64,000 bases of DNA, taken from contig JAJZJR010000011.1 in NCBI GenBank assembly GCA_021810045.1, positions 1 through 64,000 on the forward strand, read 5' to 3'. The translations under genes were made by a program, and so were the position numbers. How positions within the stretch are numbered: position 1 is the stretch's first letter; each line of letters begins with the position of its first letter. The notes beneath the pieces are model-generated. The model saw only the letters and a list, made by a program, of their open reading frames with translations, did no database searches and was not told where the DNA came from. Below are positions 7,741 through 16,191 of this stretch, one piece after another. The DNA is from Thermoplasmata archaeon (GTDB taxonomy: Archaea > Thermoplasmatota > Thermoplasmata > Thermoplasmatales > Thermoplasmataceae).

Positions 7741-8050
7741 AGCTGGAGACGTAATTATAACCAGGGTTCGGTTTGCAGATAATGAAGGTTCAAAGATTCG
7801 ACCTGCCTTAGTCCTGTTTGAGGAACTTGGAAACGTCATAATTGCGGGCATTACCACAAATTTACGAATGAAAGGAATTGGAATTGCAAAGTCGGAGGGT
7901 GCAGCGCAGGACAGCGTGATCAAGCTGAACTATATCTTCACTATTACAAACGACAGCATTCTTAAGACTGTTTTCACCCTAAGTGGAGAAAAGAGGGAAA
8001 TGGTCCTGGAAGAACTGCACAAGAGATTAGATGCTTTGAAAGTACGTTGA
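7733..8050 (+). CDS. MazF/PemK-like toxin (endoribonuclease fold)
   Basis: The 105-residue protein begins PKAGDVIITRVRF and continues with KIRPALVLFEELGNVIIAGIT. This is the MazF/PemK signature: a first strand with GD(V/I), then RPA(L/V)V followed by a hydrophobic strand. Family members cleave mRNA in a single-strand-specific way. The ATG at 7733 is chosen over the upstream in-frame start because the decayed paralogue conserves this position and the overlap with the antitoxin is then 8 nt. The 3' end overlaps the remnant on the opposite strand at 8027. Confidence 0.8.
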   Translation: MPKAGDVIITRVRFADNEGSKIRPALVLFEELGNVIIAGITTNLRMKGIGIAKSEGAAQDSVIKLNYIFTITNDSILKTVFTLSGEKREMVLEELHKRLDALKVR

Positions 8051-8332
8051 AGCGTATGCCCATAATTTCTGCTTATTGAATTGCTTGCTCAAATTGGAAA
8101 TCCTGGATTTGAGCCAAATATAGTCTTTGTTCTCAATCAACCCATTATCTTCCAACTTATGGGCCATTTCAATAAGCTTTGGCTCCATTGAACTCCAATC
8201 TTTCCTTATCTCTTTCCTTATGGCTGTCTGTTCCAGTTTTAGGCATTTCTTTTGCCATATGAAATAATACTCAATCAGCTTTTGAGAAGTGAAGTTATTT
8301 TCTGGGGGCTTGAAACGTATAAACCTGAGAAG
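8027..8332 (-). pseudogene. remnant C: C-terminal part of an unknown protein
   Basis: A minus-strand frame of about 100 codons is open from 8332 to the stop at 8027 but has no suitable start. Its sequence looks coding: blocks include QKLIEYYFIWQKKCLKLEQ, TAIRKEIRKDW, IEMAHKLEDNGLIENKDY and ISNLSKQFNKQKLW. It reads as the helical C-terminal end of a longer protein whose 5' part is gone. Remnants of the same sequence lie at 2560-2745 and 5185-5262. I do not recognise the family; a replication or DNA-handling protein of the mobile segment is possible but unproven. Confidence 0.6.
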
Positions 8333-8350
8333 TCAGCATAAAATTTGCCT

Positions 8351-8554
8351 TCAATCTATGCTTTTTCTTCTTCTTTTCTTTCTATTGCCGAAGACATAAT
8401 AAAATCCCACATTAAAAGGAAGGAAAGTGGCGAAGAAGGCTATTGGCAGCCAGAAAGGAGTTGCCGAAAGATGTAGCATTAAGTAAATCAAAACCACAAG
8501 GAATGACGTTATTGAGTAGATGATTATCGCCCACCCTATAATTTTCCTGCTCAT
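8351..8554 (-). CDS. small membrane protein with two helices
   Basis: The 67-residue protein has two hydrophobic helices (about residues 6-27 and 33-54) and ends in a strongly basic tail (NRKKRRRKS), which by the positive-inside rule stays in the cytoplasm. No family is recognised. Similar orphan small membrane proteins are common in mobile segments. A bulk coding signal is hard to judge at this length. Confidence 0.5.
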   Translation of the reverse strand: MSRKIIGWAIIIYSITSFLVVLIYLMLHLSATPFWLPIAFFATFLPFNVGFYYVFGNRKKRRRKSID

Positions 8555-8862
8555 CTTTCCTCCTTCTCTTATCTCTTATAATCAATGAATTCAATTGTAT
8601 TTATTTTTTCTTTTCACAAACCTTTGCCTAATGACTTTCCACTAGAAGTAAGATGCAAAAATGCCAAATTTCTGGTACATCAAACTGGACAAATTAATGC
8701 GATTTCTCAATTAAAATTGCTCACTTTCCTTTATTTAATTTTATTTAAAATTATTAACATAATTCTTTTTAAAGAGAGCTAATTCAGAGCTCTCCTACAA
8801 TGCAAACTGAAAGATGGATACCTTCTCTAAAATCGACAAAAATAACCAATTCAAATTGCTCA
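8555..8862. other. AT-rich gene-free stretch
   Basis: I see no supported gene. A 65-codon open frame at 8585 on the plus strand has no promoter-like context or domain, and its composition follows the local AT-rich, poly-pyrimidine sequence. Confidence 0.4.
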
Positions 8863-8883
8863 CAGAACTAACCAGAGATTAAG

Positions 8884-8928
8884 CGGGTCCGAGGGGGTTC
8901 GAACCCCCGACCTATGGATTAAGAGTCC
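8884..8928 (-). repeat. tRNA-Lys(CUU) 3'-half fragment, copy 3
   Basis: On the minus strand it reads GGACTCTTAATCC (anticodon stem-loop with CUU), the variable loop AGGTC, a full T-arm and CGGACCCG as acceptor 3' strand plus discriminator. The shared repeat extends to 8863 beyond the tRNA 3' end. To the right, where the 5' half should be, there are 98 nt of unrelated sequence and then tRNA-Val. An intron cannot explain this, since no D-arm or matching acceptor strand is found. Confidence 0.85.
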
Positions 8929-9026
8929 GTCTCAAAAATACACATCCCTTATTACTTCCCAACATGCAATCAGATTTGATTTTAGAAAGAATTCGGACTA
9001 TAGTAAAGCACACTAAAATAACAATA

Positions 9027-9098
9027 TGGGCCCGACCGGGTTCGAACCGGTGACCTCCTCCGTGTCAGGGAGACATCATACCACTAGACTACGAGCCC
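9027..9098 (-). tRNA. tRNA-Val(GAC)
   Basis: A complete cloverleaf is present on the minus strand. The acceptor stem GGGCTCG pairs with CGGGCCC (one G-U), the D-arm begins TAGTCTAGTGG, the anticodon loop is CTGACAC with GAC at 34-36, and the T-arm is ACCGG-TTCGAAC-CCGGT. There is no intron and no encoded CCA. It marks the right border of the accessory region. Confidence 0.95.
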
Positions 9099-9236
9099 CA
9101 AAGTCCAAAGTGCTTTTGGAAAACAACCTGTGGACTTCCCTTGTATTTTAAGTCTGTACTTAAGGGTTTTCTGAGGGATAAGGTGCATGGGGAATGAAGG
9201 AAGGAGAAATTTAATCCAAGGACAAAATTACCTCCC

Positions 9237-10097
9237 ATGGCCAATGTTCTTCTCATTCATGGCGGTGCAGGCTCTGACAACTCATTTACAGAAACCCTGA
9301 ACAGGTACGCGGAAAACAGTTCCAGAAAGGTTTCAGGCAATCCATTGGATTTTGTGGTGGACTCTGTCAGGCTCATGGAAGACGACTCTTCCTTCAATGC
9401 AGGAACAGGTTCTGTAAAGAGGATTGATGGTTCAATACAGATGGATGCGGCTGTAATGACGCCCAACCAGATTGGTGCAGTTTCTGCCATTGAAAGAGTA
9501 AAGAACCCTGTCATGGTTGCCAGGGAAGTTATGCTCCAGACCCCTCACGTCATGATAACCGGTGACGGTGCGATTAAATTTGCAAGAGCACTGGGTTTCG
9601 AGGATTATGATCCAACAACTGAGAGAACAGAGAACATCTGGAAGAAAACAGTTGATTACTTCAATGGAAAGGAAGTGGAGCTGCCAGAACGTTACTCAAA
9701 TTATTACAAATATGCAAAGATTTTTGGTTTCCCGCAGGCCAAGGATACAGTTGGTGCTGTTGCAAGAGTTGATGGAAAATTTGCAGCTGCCGTGTCCACA
9801 GGAGGTTCATCTCCAATGATGAGGGGCAGGGTCGGCGACTCGCCGCTTCCAGGTGCAGGCCTTTATGCAGGAGAAAAAGGCGCCGTGGTTGCAACCGGCA
9901 TTGGCGAGGAAATCATCAGGAAGATGATGTGTTATGACATATACAACAGGATAGGAACAAAGCCCCTTTCAGAGATCGTGAAAGAGAAAGTGGCAGAGTT
10001 CGGGGATGTTCTGGTGGGAGTCATTGCAGTTTCCAAGGATGAATACGCATCTTATTCAAACAGCAGCATGGCCACTGGTGTATGTACCTGGCCATAA
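9237..10097 (+). CDS. isoaspartyl peptidase/L-asparaginase-type Ntn hydrolase
   Basis: The 286-residue protein belongs to the plant-type asparaginase (T2) family. It has the HGGAG motif at residues 8-12, FNAGTGS at 53-59, and the cleavage site KD-TVGAVA with Thr171 as predicted N-terminal nucleophile after autoprocessing. The family hydrolyses asparagine or isoaspartyl peptides, releasing ammonia or repairing damaged peptides. The later GGSS and GIGEEIIR segments match the substrate region. The start ATG lies just after AAATTACCTCCC. In a peptide-consuming acidophile it would supply nitrogen, in line with the amt gene nearby. Confidence 0.9.
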   Translation: MANVLLIHGGAGSDNSFTETLNRYAENSSRKVSGNPLDFVVDSVRLMEDDSSFNAGTGSVKRIDGSIQMDAAVMTPNQIGAVSAIERVKNPVMVAREVMLQTPHVMITGDGAIKFARALGFEDYDPTTERTENIWKKTVDYFNGKEVELPERYSNYYKYAKIFGFPQAKDTVGAVARVDGKFAAAVSTGGSSPMMRGRVGDSPLPGAGLYAGEKGAVVATGIGEEIIRKMMCYDIYNRIGTKPLSEIVKEKVAEFGDVLVGVIAVSKDEYASYSNSSMATGVCTWP

Positions 10098-10214
10098 CCT
10101 CATGATAATTTCATGAGCAGGAAATCTGCCATTACAGGCATCGGCAACAGTCAGCAGAATTTTGATGTCTGACAAAGCCTTAACCTTTATAAAGCAGTAA
10201 ATTATGCTTCTTGA

Positions 10215-11273
10215 ATGGAATTTGAAAAGTTCAGAACCATGCAATTCCCACGGGATGTATATGTGGGACACGGGGTTCTGCCGAACATTGTTCCCGTAGT
10301 AACTCGTTACATGCGGTCAGGTTCCATCGTTATTGTTACAGGTAATATTACATACGGCCTTGCAGGAAAAGAGGTCGAATCCATACTTCAGGATGCCGGT
10401 TATGATGTTCATGTTATCAGGACAGACCGTGCAAATACAGAGAATCTTGACAAAATAGAATCTCTGACCAAGGAGCTCAATGCCGGGCTTATCATTGGTG
10501 CCGGTGGAGGTACAAAGATTGACCTCGCCAAGAAAACGGCTTTTGATTATAATGTTCCATTTGTTAGTGTACCAACAACTCCAAGCCACGACGGGATAGC
10601 ATCCCCAAGGGCATCCATAAGGAGAACAGGCTCAACCCTTTCACAGGAAGCCTCCATGCCAATTGCAATTATTGCAGATACTGCAATCCTTTCAAGGGCT
10701 CCATTCAAGTACCTGAAAGCAGGTGCAGCGGATGTGATTTCAAACCTCACAGCACTTCTTGACTGGAAACTCTCAAGCCGTTTACACGGTGAGGAATACA
10801 GTTCAAGTGCCGCAGCAATATCTGAGTATGCTGCAAAAGAGCTCCTTGAGAAGAGCCACATGGTCCTTGAAGGAGTGGAGGAATCAGTATGGCTTGTAAC
10901 AAAGCAGATCCTTGCCTCCGGAACAGCAATGGCAATTGCCGGAACATCCAGGCCCGCAAGCGGCAGTGAGCATCTTATTGCTCACGCACTTGAAATGGTC
11001 AACCCCGGAGAATCCATACATGGTGAGCAGTGTGCAATAGGATCCGTTGTATCCATGTTCCTGCACGGCGGTGACTGGCAGATGCTTGCAGCCGCATACA
11101 GCAGAATGGGCCTGTCCATAAAGGCAAAGGATTACAAGATACCTGACTCTGTAATTATCAGGGCATTGGCTACAGCCCACTCCATAAGGCCGGAGAGGTA
11201 CACTATACTAGGTGAAAAGGATATCAGTTTAAATGCCTCAGAAAAAGCCCTCGAAATCACAGGAATCATCTAA
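10215..11273 (+). CDS. egsA: sn-glycerol-1-phosphate dehydrogenase
   Basis: This enzyme reduces dihydroxyacetone phosphate to sn-glycerol-1-phosphate, the first committed step of archaeal membrane lipids. The 352-residue sequence has the NAD(P)-binding segment GAGGGTKID (95-103), the VPTTPSHDGIASPRAS region (119-134) with metal-binding Asp, and downstream His-bearing motifs GSEHLIAHALE and SIHGEQCAIG that complete the zinc site. The length is normal for the family. A TATA-like stretch CCTTTATAAAG lies about 25 nt before the ATG. The next gene starts 14 nt after its stop, so they are likely co-transcribed. Confidence 0.96.
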   Translation: MEFEKFRTMQFPRDVYVGHGVLPNIVPVVTRYMRSGSIVIVTGNITYGLAGKEVESILQDAGYDVHVIRTDRANTENLDKIESLTKELNAGLIIGAGGGTKIDLAKKTAFDYNVPFVSVPTTPSHDGIASPRASIRRTGSTLSQEASMPIAIIADTAILSRAPFKYLKAGAADVISNLTALLDWKLSSRLHGEEYSSSAAAISEYAAKELLEKSHMVLEGVEESVWLVTKQILASGTAMAIAGTSRPASGSEHLIAHALEMVNPGESIHGEQCAIGSVVSMFLHGGDWQMLAAAYSRMGLSIKAKDYKIPDSVIIRALATAHSIRPERYTILGEKDISLNASEKALEITGII

Positions 11274-11286
11274 TGGTGTACGCACC

Positions 11287-11724
11287 ATGACAAAAATATC
11301 ACTTATCGGAGTGGATCTTGCAAAGGAAGGACTGGAGTTTACTTTCGTCGGCCCTCTTGTTGGTTGTGCAGAATGCAGGATCAAGAATGTGTGTTTCAAC
11401 CTTGATCCAGGAAAGTCCTACAGGATCCTGAAAGTAAGGGAAAAGGAAAATCCATGTTTTGTCTTCAACAAGGACAGGGTATCCACAGTTGAAGTGGAAG
11501 AAATACCTGAAGTCATGAATATGCAGTACGGAAAGAAACTGCAGGAAGGTTCTTCGGTTACCTTCAAGTCCATGGAATGTGATCATTTTACATGTCCCAA
11601 TATAGAGAAATGCAACCTTGTGCATATGAGAGAAGGAATCAGGGGCGTTATAAGCAAGGTAGAGGAAAAACTGGAATGCCCCAAGGGATATGACATGAGG
11701 AGAGTATCAGTCAACCTCCAGTAA
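11287..11724 (+). CDS. UPF0179 family cysteine-rich protein
   Basis: The 145-residue protein matches UPF0179, a family found in archaea. It has two cysteine clusters, GCAECRIKNVCF near residue 28 and MECDHFTCPNIEKCNLVH near residue 100, suggesting a zinc or iron-sulfur site. The start is taken at ATG 11287 because the sequence MTKISLIG begins the conserved domain; an in-frame start at 11233 would overlap egsA. It is downstream of egsA and presumably in the same mRNA. The function is unknown. Confidence 0.85.
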   Translation: MTKISLIGVDLAKEGLEFTFVGPLVGCAECRIKNVCFNLDPGKSYRILKVREKENPCFVFNKDRVSTVEVEEIPEVMNMQYGKKLQEGSSVTFKSMECDHFTCPNIEKCNLVHMREGIRGVISKVEEKLECPKGYDMRRVSVNLQ

Positions 11725-11769
11725 TTCCTGTACACTGATCTTTAAAGTCTCCTGTCGAAGGATATAGTA

Positions 11770-13149
11770 TCACCTCTTCACGAACCTGTGCCTCTCAAGA
11801 AATATTTCGGTTCTGTTGTCATTTGTTTTTCTTATTTCAAGCGGAACCTTCTGGTTATCCATATAAACAGATATCCCCTCATCTTCCATGATTATTGGAA
11901 CAGAGATGTTGTATTCATCGCTCTTGAGTTCCAGAAAGAGGTTTCCTGTTGATCCTTCACTTATCACCATGGTACTGAAGTCCCTGTAGTCCCCATATGT
12001 TCCAGCAACTTCCTCAACTAGCTTCTCATGTTTCACAAATGGAAGATCATCTGTTTCTGCATCGTCTATGAAGAGTGACAGTGCGTACATTCCAATTTTC
12101 AAATTGGGGGATTCTGAAAGATTGGCACCCATGGAAACCGCCACATCGTAATCTTCAAGAAATCCCATAAATCCTGATGAGGCTCCAACCGATCCTGAAT
12201 GCTGGACCAGCTTATGTCCAAGGAAGTCATCGTGAGTGAACCATCCGTATCCATAATGCGTGGTTCCGTAGGGTCCCTTTTCTGCCGTGGTTATTCTTGG
12301 CTTTACAGCTTCCTTCAGGACTCTGTCATCAAATGATCCATGTCCAGAGCCTGTCCAGAGGGATACGTATTTTGACAGCTCATCAGAAGACGTGATGAGT
12401 CCTCCCGGTGCCATGACTGTGTGATGATCAGAAATTCCTGATGGAACAAGTTCTCCATCCTTCATGATGTATGGTGTTGCGTGATCCATGTCATTAAGGG
12501 CGGTTTCAGAACTGAAAGTGCTCCTGTTCATTCCCAGGGGATCCAATATGGTCTCCCGGATATACTGGGCAAATGGTTTGTGGGATACCTTCTCAATGAC
12601 TTTCCCCAGCATTGTATAACCCTCATTCCAGTACATGAAACTCTTTCCCGGTGGGGTGCGTCTTTCAGAGGCCGCTCCATTGAGGTATTCCATGAAATCA
12701 TCCATGGATTCCAGGGGAATATTGGTGGTATCCCTGCCGAGATCACGGAAAAGAATGATCTCAGAGGCATTTACGGAAGCAATCCCACTGGAGTGATACA
12801 TGAGGTGCGAAAGGGTTGTCTTTCCTGCATAACCATCAACACAGTAATCCTCAAGATAATCTGTAACTGGTGATGATGTTTTGAGTAGCCCCTCTTTTTC
12901 AAGTGAAAGTATGGCCAGGGATGTGAACGACTTTGTTATCGACCCGACACCATAGAGCGTATTTGGTGTTGCAGGTTTCCTGTTTTCTATATCTCTCCGC
13001 CCATAACCTCTCGAAAATATGGTTTTCCCGTTCATGGTGAGAGTAAGGGATACGGCAGGAACACTGCCCCTTTGCATGGCTCTTGAGATATATCTGTTTA
13101 ATCTCGTTATTTTTTCATCTGTAAATTCAGTCTGGGAGAGTTCACTCAT
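11770..13149 (-). CDS. serine hydrolase of the class C beta-lactamase fold
   Basis: The 459-residue protein has the three motifs of this fold: SITK at residues 70-73 (SxxK), YWN at 173-175 (YxN) and HSG at 317-319, which replaces KTG as in many esterases and D-aminopeptidases. No signal peptide is present, so it is probably cytoplasmic. Archaea lack peptidoglycan, so an esterase or peptidase role is more likely than penicillin binding. The C-terminal 110 residues form an extra beta-rich domain like that of the DUF3471-type tails. It is a separate unit on the minus strand after amt. Confidence 0.88.
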   Translation of the reverse strand: MSELSQTEFTDEKITRLNRYISRAMQRGSVPAVSLTLTMNGKTIFSRGYGRRDIENRKPATPNTLYGVGSITKSFTSLAILSLEKEGLLKTSSPVTDYLEDYCVDGYAGKTTLSHLMYHSSGIASVNASEIILFRDLGRDTTNIPLESMDDFMEYLNGAASERRTPPGKSFMYWNEGYTMLGKVIEKVSHKPFAQYIRETILDPLGMNRSTFSSETALNDMDHATPYIMKDGELVPSGISDHHTVMAPGGLITSSDELSKYVSLWTGSGHGSFDDRVLKEAVKPRITTAEKGPYGTTHYGYGWFTHDDFLGHKLVQHSGSVGASSGFMGFLEDYDVAVSMGANLSESPNLKIGMYALSLFIDDAETDDLPFVKHEKLVEEVAGTYGDYRDFSTMVISEGSTGNLFLELKSDEYNISVPIIMEDEGISVYMDNQKVPLEIRKTNDNRTEIFLERHRFVKR

Positions 13150-13277
13150 CTTTAATCATGCAGATAATGAAGTGTGTGGTATTACAATGTTTCCTGAGAT
13201 GAAGATTTGGAAAATTTTTAAAAAGATCCGGTTTCCAAATGTTTCCCGTATCCCATACGCATAAGTGGTTATCGCTA

Positions 13278-14621
13278 TTATTTGCCTCCATGATAGGAGG
13301 GTTTACCGCTCCCTCCAGTGGTTCTTCTACTGAGCAGCGTTTCATCTTCGGGAAATTCCCTGCTGTAATCAGTTGTAATACCATGTAAAAGTTTCCCGAT
13401 TACCCACATGGAAGCATAGGTTGCCGCATATACAAAGGCTCCAACCACAACCACAGAAAGTACATTTATGCCAATCTGCCTCAATGCATTCATACCTCCA
13501 CCAAAGAGAAGGCCATTTGGAAGGCCAGCTGCGCCAGAGGCTGCGGCAAAGGCACTCTGTGAAACAAATGCTATGAGCAGGAATCCTGTTATTCCTCCCA
13601 GCAGGTGTGTCGGGAACAGACCAATTGGATCACTGAACCACTTTCTTGTAAAGATTTTCTCTCCTGCAAGGAATAATGGACCGCCAAGCAGACCAATAAG
13701 AGCAGCCATCCCGGGACTTATATATCCTGAAAGGGGGGACATAAGGATAAGTCCCATTATTATTCCATTTGCAGCGTACAGGAAGCCAGGGTTTTCCCTG
13801 GTCATGAGGTATTTTATGCCCATGGTTGAGACAAGGCATGCCCCGGCACTGAGGAATGTGTTCAGGGCAACAACAGTGACTTCACTGTTGAATGCAAGAA
13901 CGCTTCCTGCATTAAAGCCAAACCATCCAATCCACAAAAGCAGAACGGAAAGAGTAAGCCACCCGGAGCTCAGATTCGTTTTTACCTGCGGGCTTGCCGG
14001 ATAGTTATTTCTCTTCTCTTCCCGCCATATGCTTGTGACCATTGCAAGTCCTGCGATACCTGCTGCACCATGAACAACAAGCCCGCCTCCAAAATCCCTC
14101 GCTCCAAGCTGGTATAACCATCCGGTGGGATTCCAGATCCATGCAGCAGGCAGGGTCCAGATTATGATTAAATAAACAACGGAATAGGCCAGGAAAGCAC
14201 CAAGTTTGACTTTTCTCAACGCAATGACTCCCACAATAGCCAGCGTAACTGCAGCAAATGCGGTCTCGAACAGGAAATAGGTTCCTGTGGTAAGTCCAGT
14301 GTTGAAGTAATCCGCACCCATTGACCACCATGATCCGGAAAGAATTCCGGAGACGCTGGTCGAGAATCCACCGAGGAATATGCCGTTGTAAAGTGGATTA
14401 CCTATTACGCCGCCAAGTGTGGGAGCAAATGCTATGTCAAATCCAAGAAATGCCATAAAAAAGAGGCTGAACCCTGAGATCATGAGGGTCTTCAGGAAAC
14501 TTTGCGAATAGCGTTTTCCCAGCTCACCAACTTCCAGCATGCCAACCGCAACCGTCATAAGAAAAACCAGGAGTGCGGCCAGTATTATCCACAGATTATT
14601 GATAAGGAATACATCTGACAT
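13278..14621 (-). CDS. amt: ammonium transporter, Amt family
   Basis: The 447-residue protein has about eleven hydrophobic helices and family motifs. LVVHGAAGIAGLAM near the middle carries the first pore His, and FPTHLLGGITG carries the second. The N-terminal helix contains the LVFLMTVAVGMLEVGELG segment. Amt proteins conduct ammonium/ammonia across the cytoplasmic membrane. A PII (GlnB/GlnK) gene usually sits beside amt, but none is visible here. The C-terminal tail is short and charged and ends in a Gly/Ser-rich stretch. Confidence 0.95.
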   Translation of the reverse strand: MSDVFLINNLWIILAALLVFLMTVAVGMLEVGELGKRYSQSFLKTLMISGFSLFFMAFLGFDIAFAPTLGGVIGNPLYNGIFLGGFSTSVSGILSGSWWSMGADYFNTGLTTGTYFLFETAFAAVTLAIVGVIALRKVKLGAFLAYSVVYLIIIWTLPAAWIWNPTGWLYQLGARDFGGGLVVHGAAGIAGLAMVTSIWREEKRNNYPASPQVKTNLSSGWLTLSVLLLWIGWFGFNAGSVLAFNSEVTVVALNTFLSAGACLVSTMGIKYLMTRENPGFLYAANGIIMGLILMSPLSGYISPGMAALIGLLGGPLFLAGEKIFTRKWFSDPIGLFPTHLLGGITGFLLIAFVSQSAFAAASGAAGLPNGLLFGGGMNALRQIGINVLSVVVVGAFVYAATYASMWVIGKLLHGITTDYSREFPEDETLLSRRTTGGSGKPSYHGGK

Positions 14622-14972
14622 TGGTATGTCACCAGATTCAGGGGCATAATTACACGAAAGCTAAAGAACATTGATGTTGAAAAGTGCGAATATAACACGT
14701 TTTTAACAACATCCAGGTGATATTCAGTCTTTGTTTTGGACAATAATCATGAAGGCCGATGTAAGATTTTTTTCCATTTTCCCAACCTGAAAAGAACCAG
14801 TATTCATGATGTTGAAAACGTATGAACTCACCTATCCGGAATAAGGCAATGTAAATTCGGTTTCAACTGCAACTCTTACCACATCATGCCTCCAGGATAT
14901 CCTATCCTCTGTTTCAGTATGGAATTTCCTGCTCAAGATGTTAAAATATGGTGACGGCATAATCAGGAAATC
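14622..14972. other. 351-nt divergent intergenic region
   Basis: The region separates amt (minus) and the YchF gene (plus). It holds candidate promoter elements for both: a TATA-like TTAAAATATGG at about 14940 on the plus side and AT-rich stretches near 14690-14700 on the amt side. I see no tRNA, no supported small ORF and no clear box C/D pair. Confidence 0.4.
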
Positions 14973-16157
14973 ATGTCAACCGTTAAAATTGGGTTAATCG
15001 GGAAGCCAAATGTAGGTAAATCGACTTTATTTTCCGCCCTTACGAAAGCACCGGTTGATATTGCAAATTATCCATTTACCACACTGAAGCCAAATGTTGG
15101 TGTAGGATGGCTGACATCCAGGTGCCCTGAAAGCGAGATTGGGAAAAAATGTACACCAAGAGAGGGAAACTGCGTAAACGGAACCAGGTATATTCCCGTT
15201 GAAATCATCGATGTCCCAGGGCTTATCCCGGGTGCCAGTGAAGGGAAAGGTATGGGCAACGAGTTCCTGGACAATATCCGGGATTCAGAGGCAATCATTC
15301 ATGTGTTCGATGCATCTGGAATGACTGCACCGGATGGCACTGCACTGCAGGAAAGCAGGGACCCGGTGGAAGACATAGAGATCATTGAAGGTGAAATAAT
15401 CGCCTGGATGGCTGACCGGCTTTACAGGGACTGGGATAAATTCTCCAGAAAGGCAGACGCCTCAAGCGACAGAATCGAAAGGGTTCTCGAGACAAAAATA
15501 GGTACTTTCGGGATCAGGGAAAACCAGATATCCCTCATTCTGACCAGAGATTCCTTCCCCTCAAAACTGTCCCAGTGGGAAAAGGAACACGCAACAAAAT
15601 TCGCATCCCTTGTGTTCAGGTACATAAAACCCATCATAAGGGTTGCAAACAAGTGTGATGCAGCACCACCGGAATACATTGAAAATATCAGGAAATTTGA
15701 CAGCAGCATTTACTTCATTTCAGGAGAATACGAATTAACACTGGAGAAAGCCATGAAGGCAGGTATGATTGATTCCCTGGAGGCGGATTTCAAGGTTTCT
15801 GGGAAGGCTAACCAGGCACAGTCAAATGCACTGGAAAAGATCAGGGGTTTTCTTTCAGAAAAGTACGTGACGAGGATGGAAAACATTCTTTTCCATATTG
15901 TCAGGGATGTCCTGAAATATGTGGTTGCTTATCCGGTGGCCGATGAAAGCACCTGGGGAGACAAGAAAGGCAACATCCTTCCAGACGCCCTTCTTATGCC
16001 ATATGGGACAACAGCACTGGAGCTTGCCTTCAAGGTGCATAGTGATATTGGAGAAGGATTCATCAAGGCTATTGACTGCAGATCCAGGAGGACAATTGGA
16101 AAGGATCATGTCATTGAGGATTCAGAAGTAGTAAGGATAGTGTCAAGGACAAAATAA
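14973..16157 (+). CDS. ychF: YchF/Obg-type GTPase or ATPase, archaeal form
   Basis: The 394-residue protein has G1 GKPNVGKST (residues 10-18), a G3-like DVPGLI, and NKCD at the G4 position, so the base specificity must be judged with care: bacterial and human YchF/OLA1 with NxxE use ATP, while archaeal members retain NKxD. A Cys-bearing insertion (RCPESEIGKKCTPREGNC) follows the switch region, and a TGS domain forms the C-terminal 80 residues. The family associates with ribosomes and stress responses. A TATA-like box lies about 30 nt before the ATG. Confidence 0.93.
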   Translation: MSTVKIGLIGKPNVGKSTLFSALTKAPVDIANYPFTTLKPNVGVGWLTSRCPESEIGKKCTPREGNCVNGTRYIPVEIIDVPGLIPGASEGKGMGNEFLDNIRDSEAIIHVFDASGMTAPDGTALQESRDPVEDIEIIEGEIIAWMADRLYRDWDKFSRKADASSDRIERVLETKIGTFGIRENQISLILTRDSFPSKLSQWEKEHATKFASLVFRYIKPIIRVANKCDAAPPEYIENIRKFDSSIYFISGEYELTLEKAMKAGMIDSLEADFKVSGKANQAQSNALEKIRGFLSEKYVTRMENILFHIVRDVLKYVVAYPVADESTWGDKKGNILPDALLMPYGTTALELAFKVHSDIGEGFIKAIDCRSRRTIGKDHVIEDSEVVRIVSRTK

Positions 16158-16191
16158 GAACGCCTGAAAAGATTAATCCAGTTGCAATAGC

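Noticed and set aside
8585-8782. 65-codon plus-strand frame
   Set aside because: Low-complexity AT-rich sequence without promoter or domain support.
4388-8928. Partial tRNA-Lys copies as intact tRNA genes with introns
   Set aside because: No D-arm or matching acceptor 5' strand is found within several hundred bases of any copy, and the right flanks of the copies are unrelated to each other.
13468-14004. 178-codon frame antisense to amt
   Set aside because: It mirrors the codon pattern of a strongly hydrophobic membrane-protein gene; the opposite strand is a clear Amt transporter.
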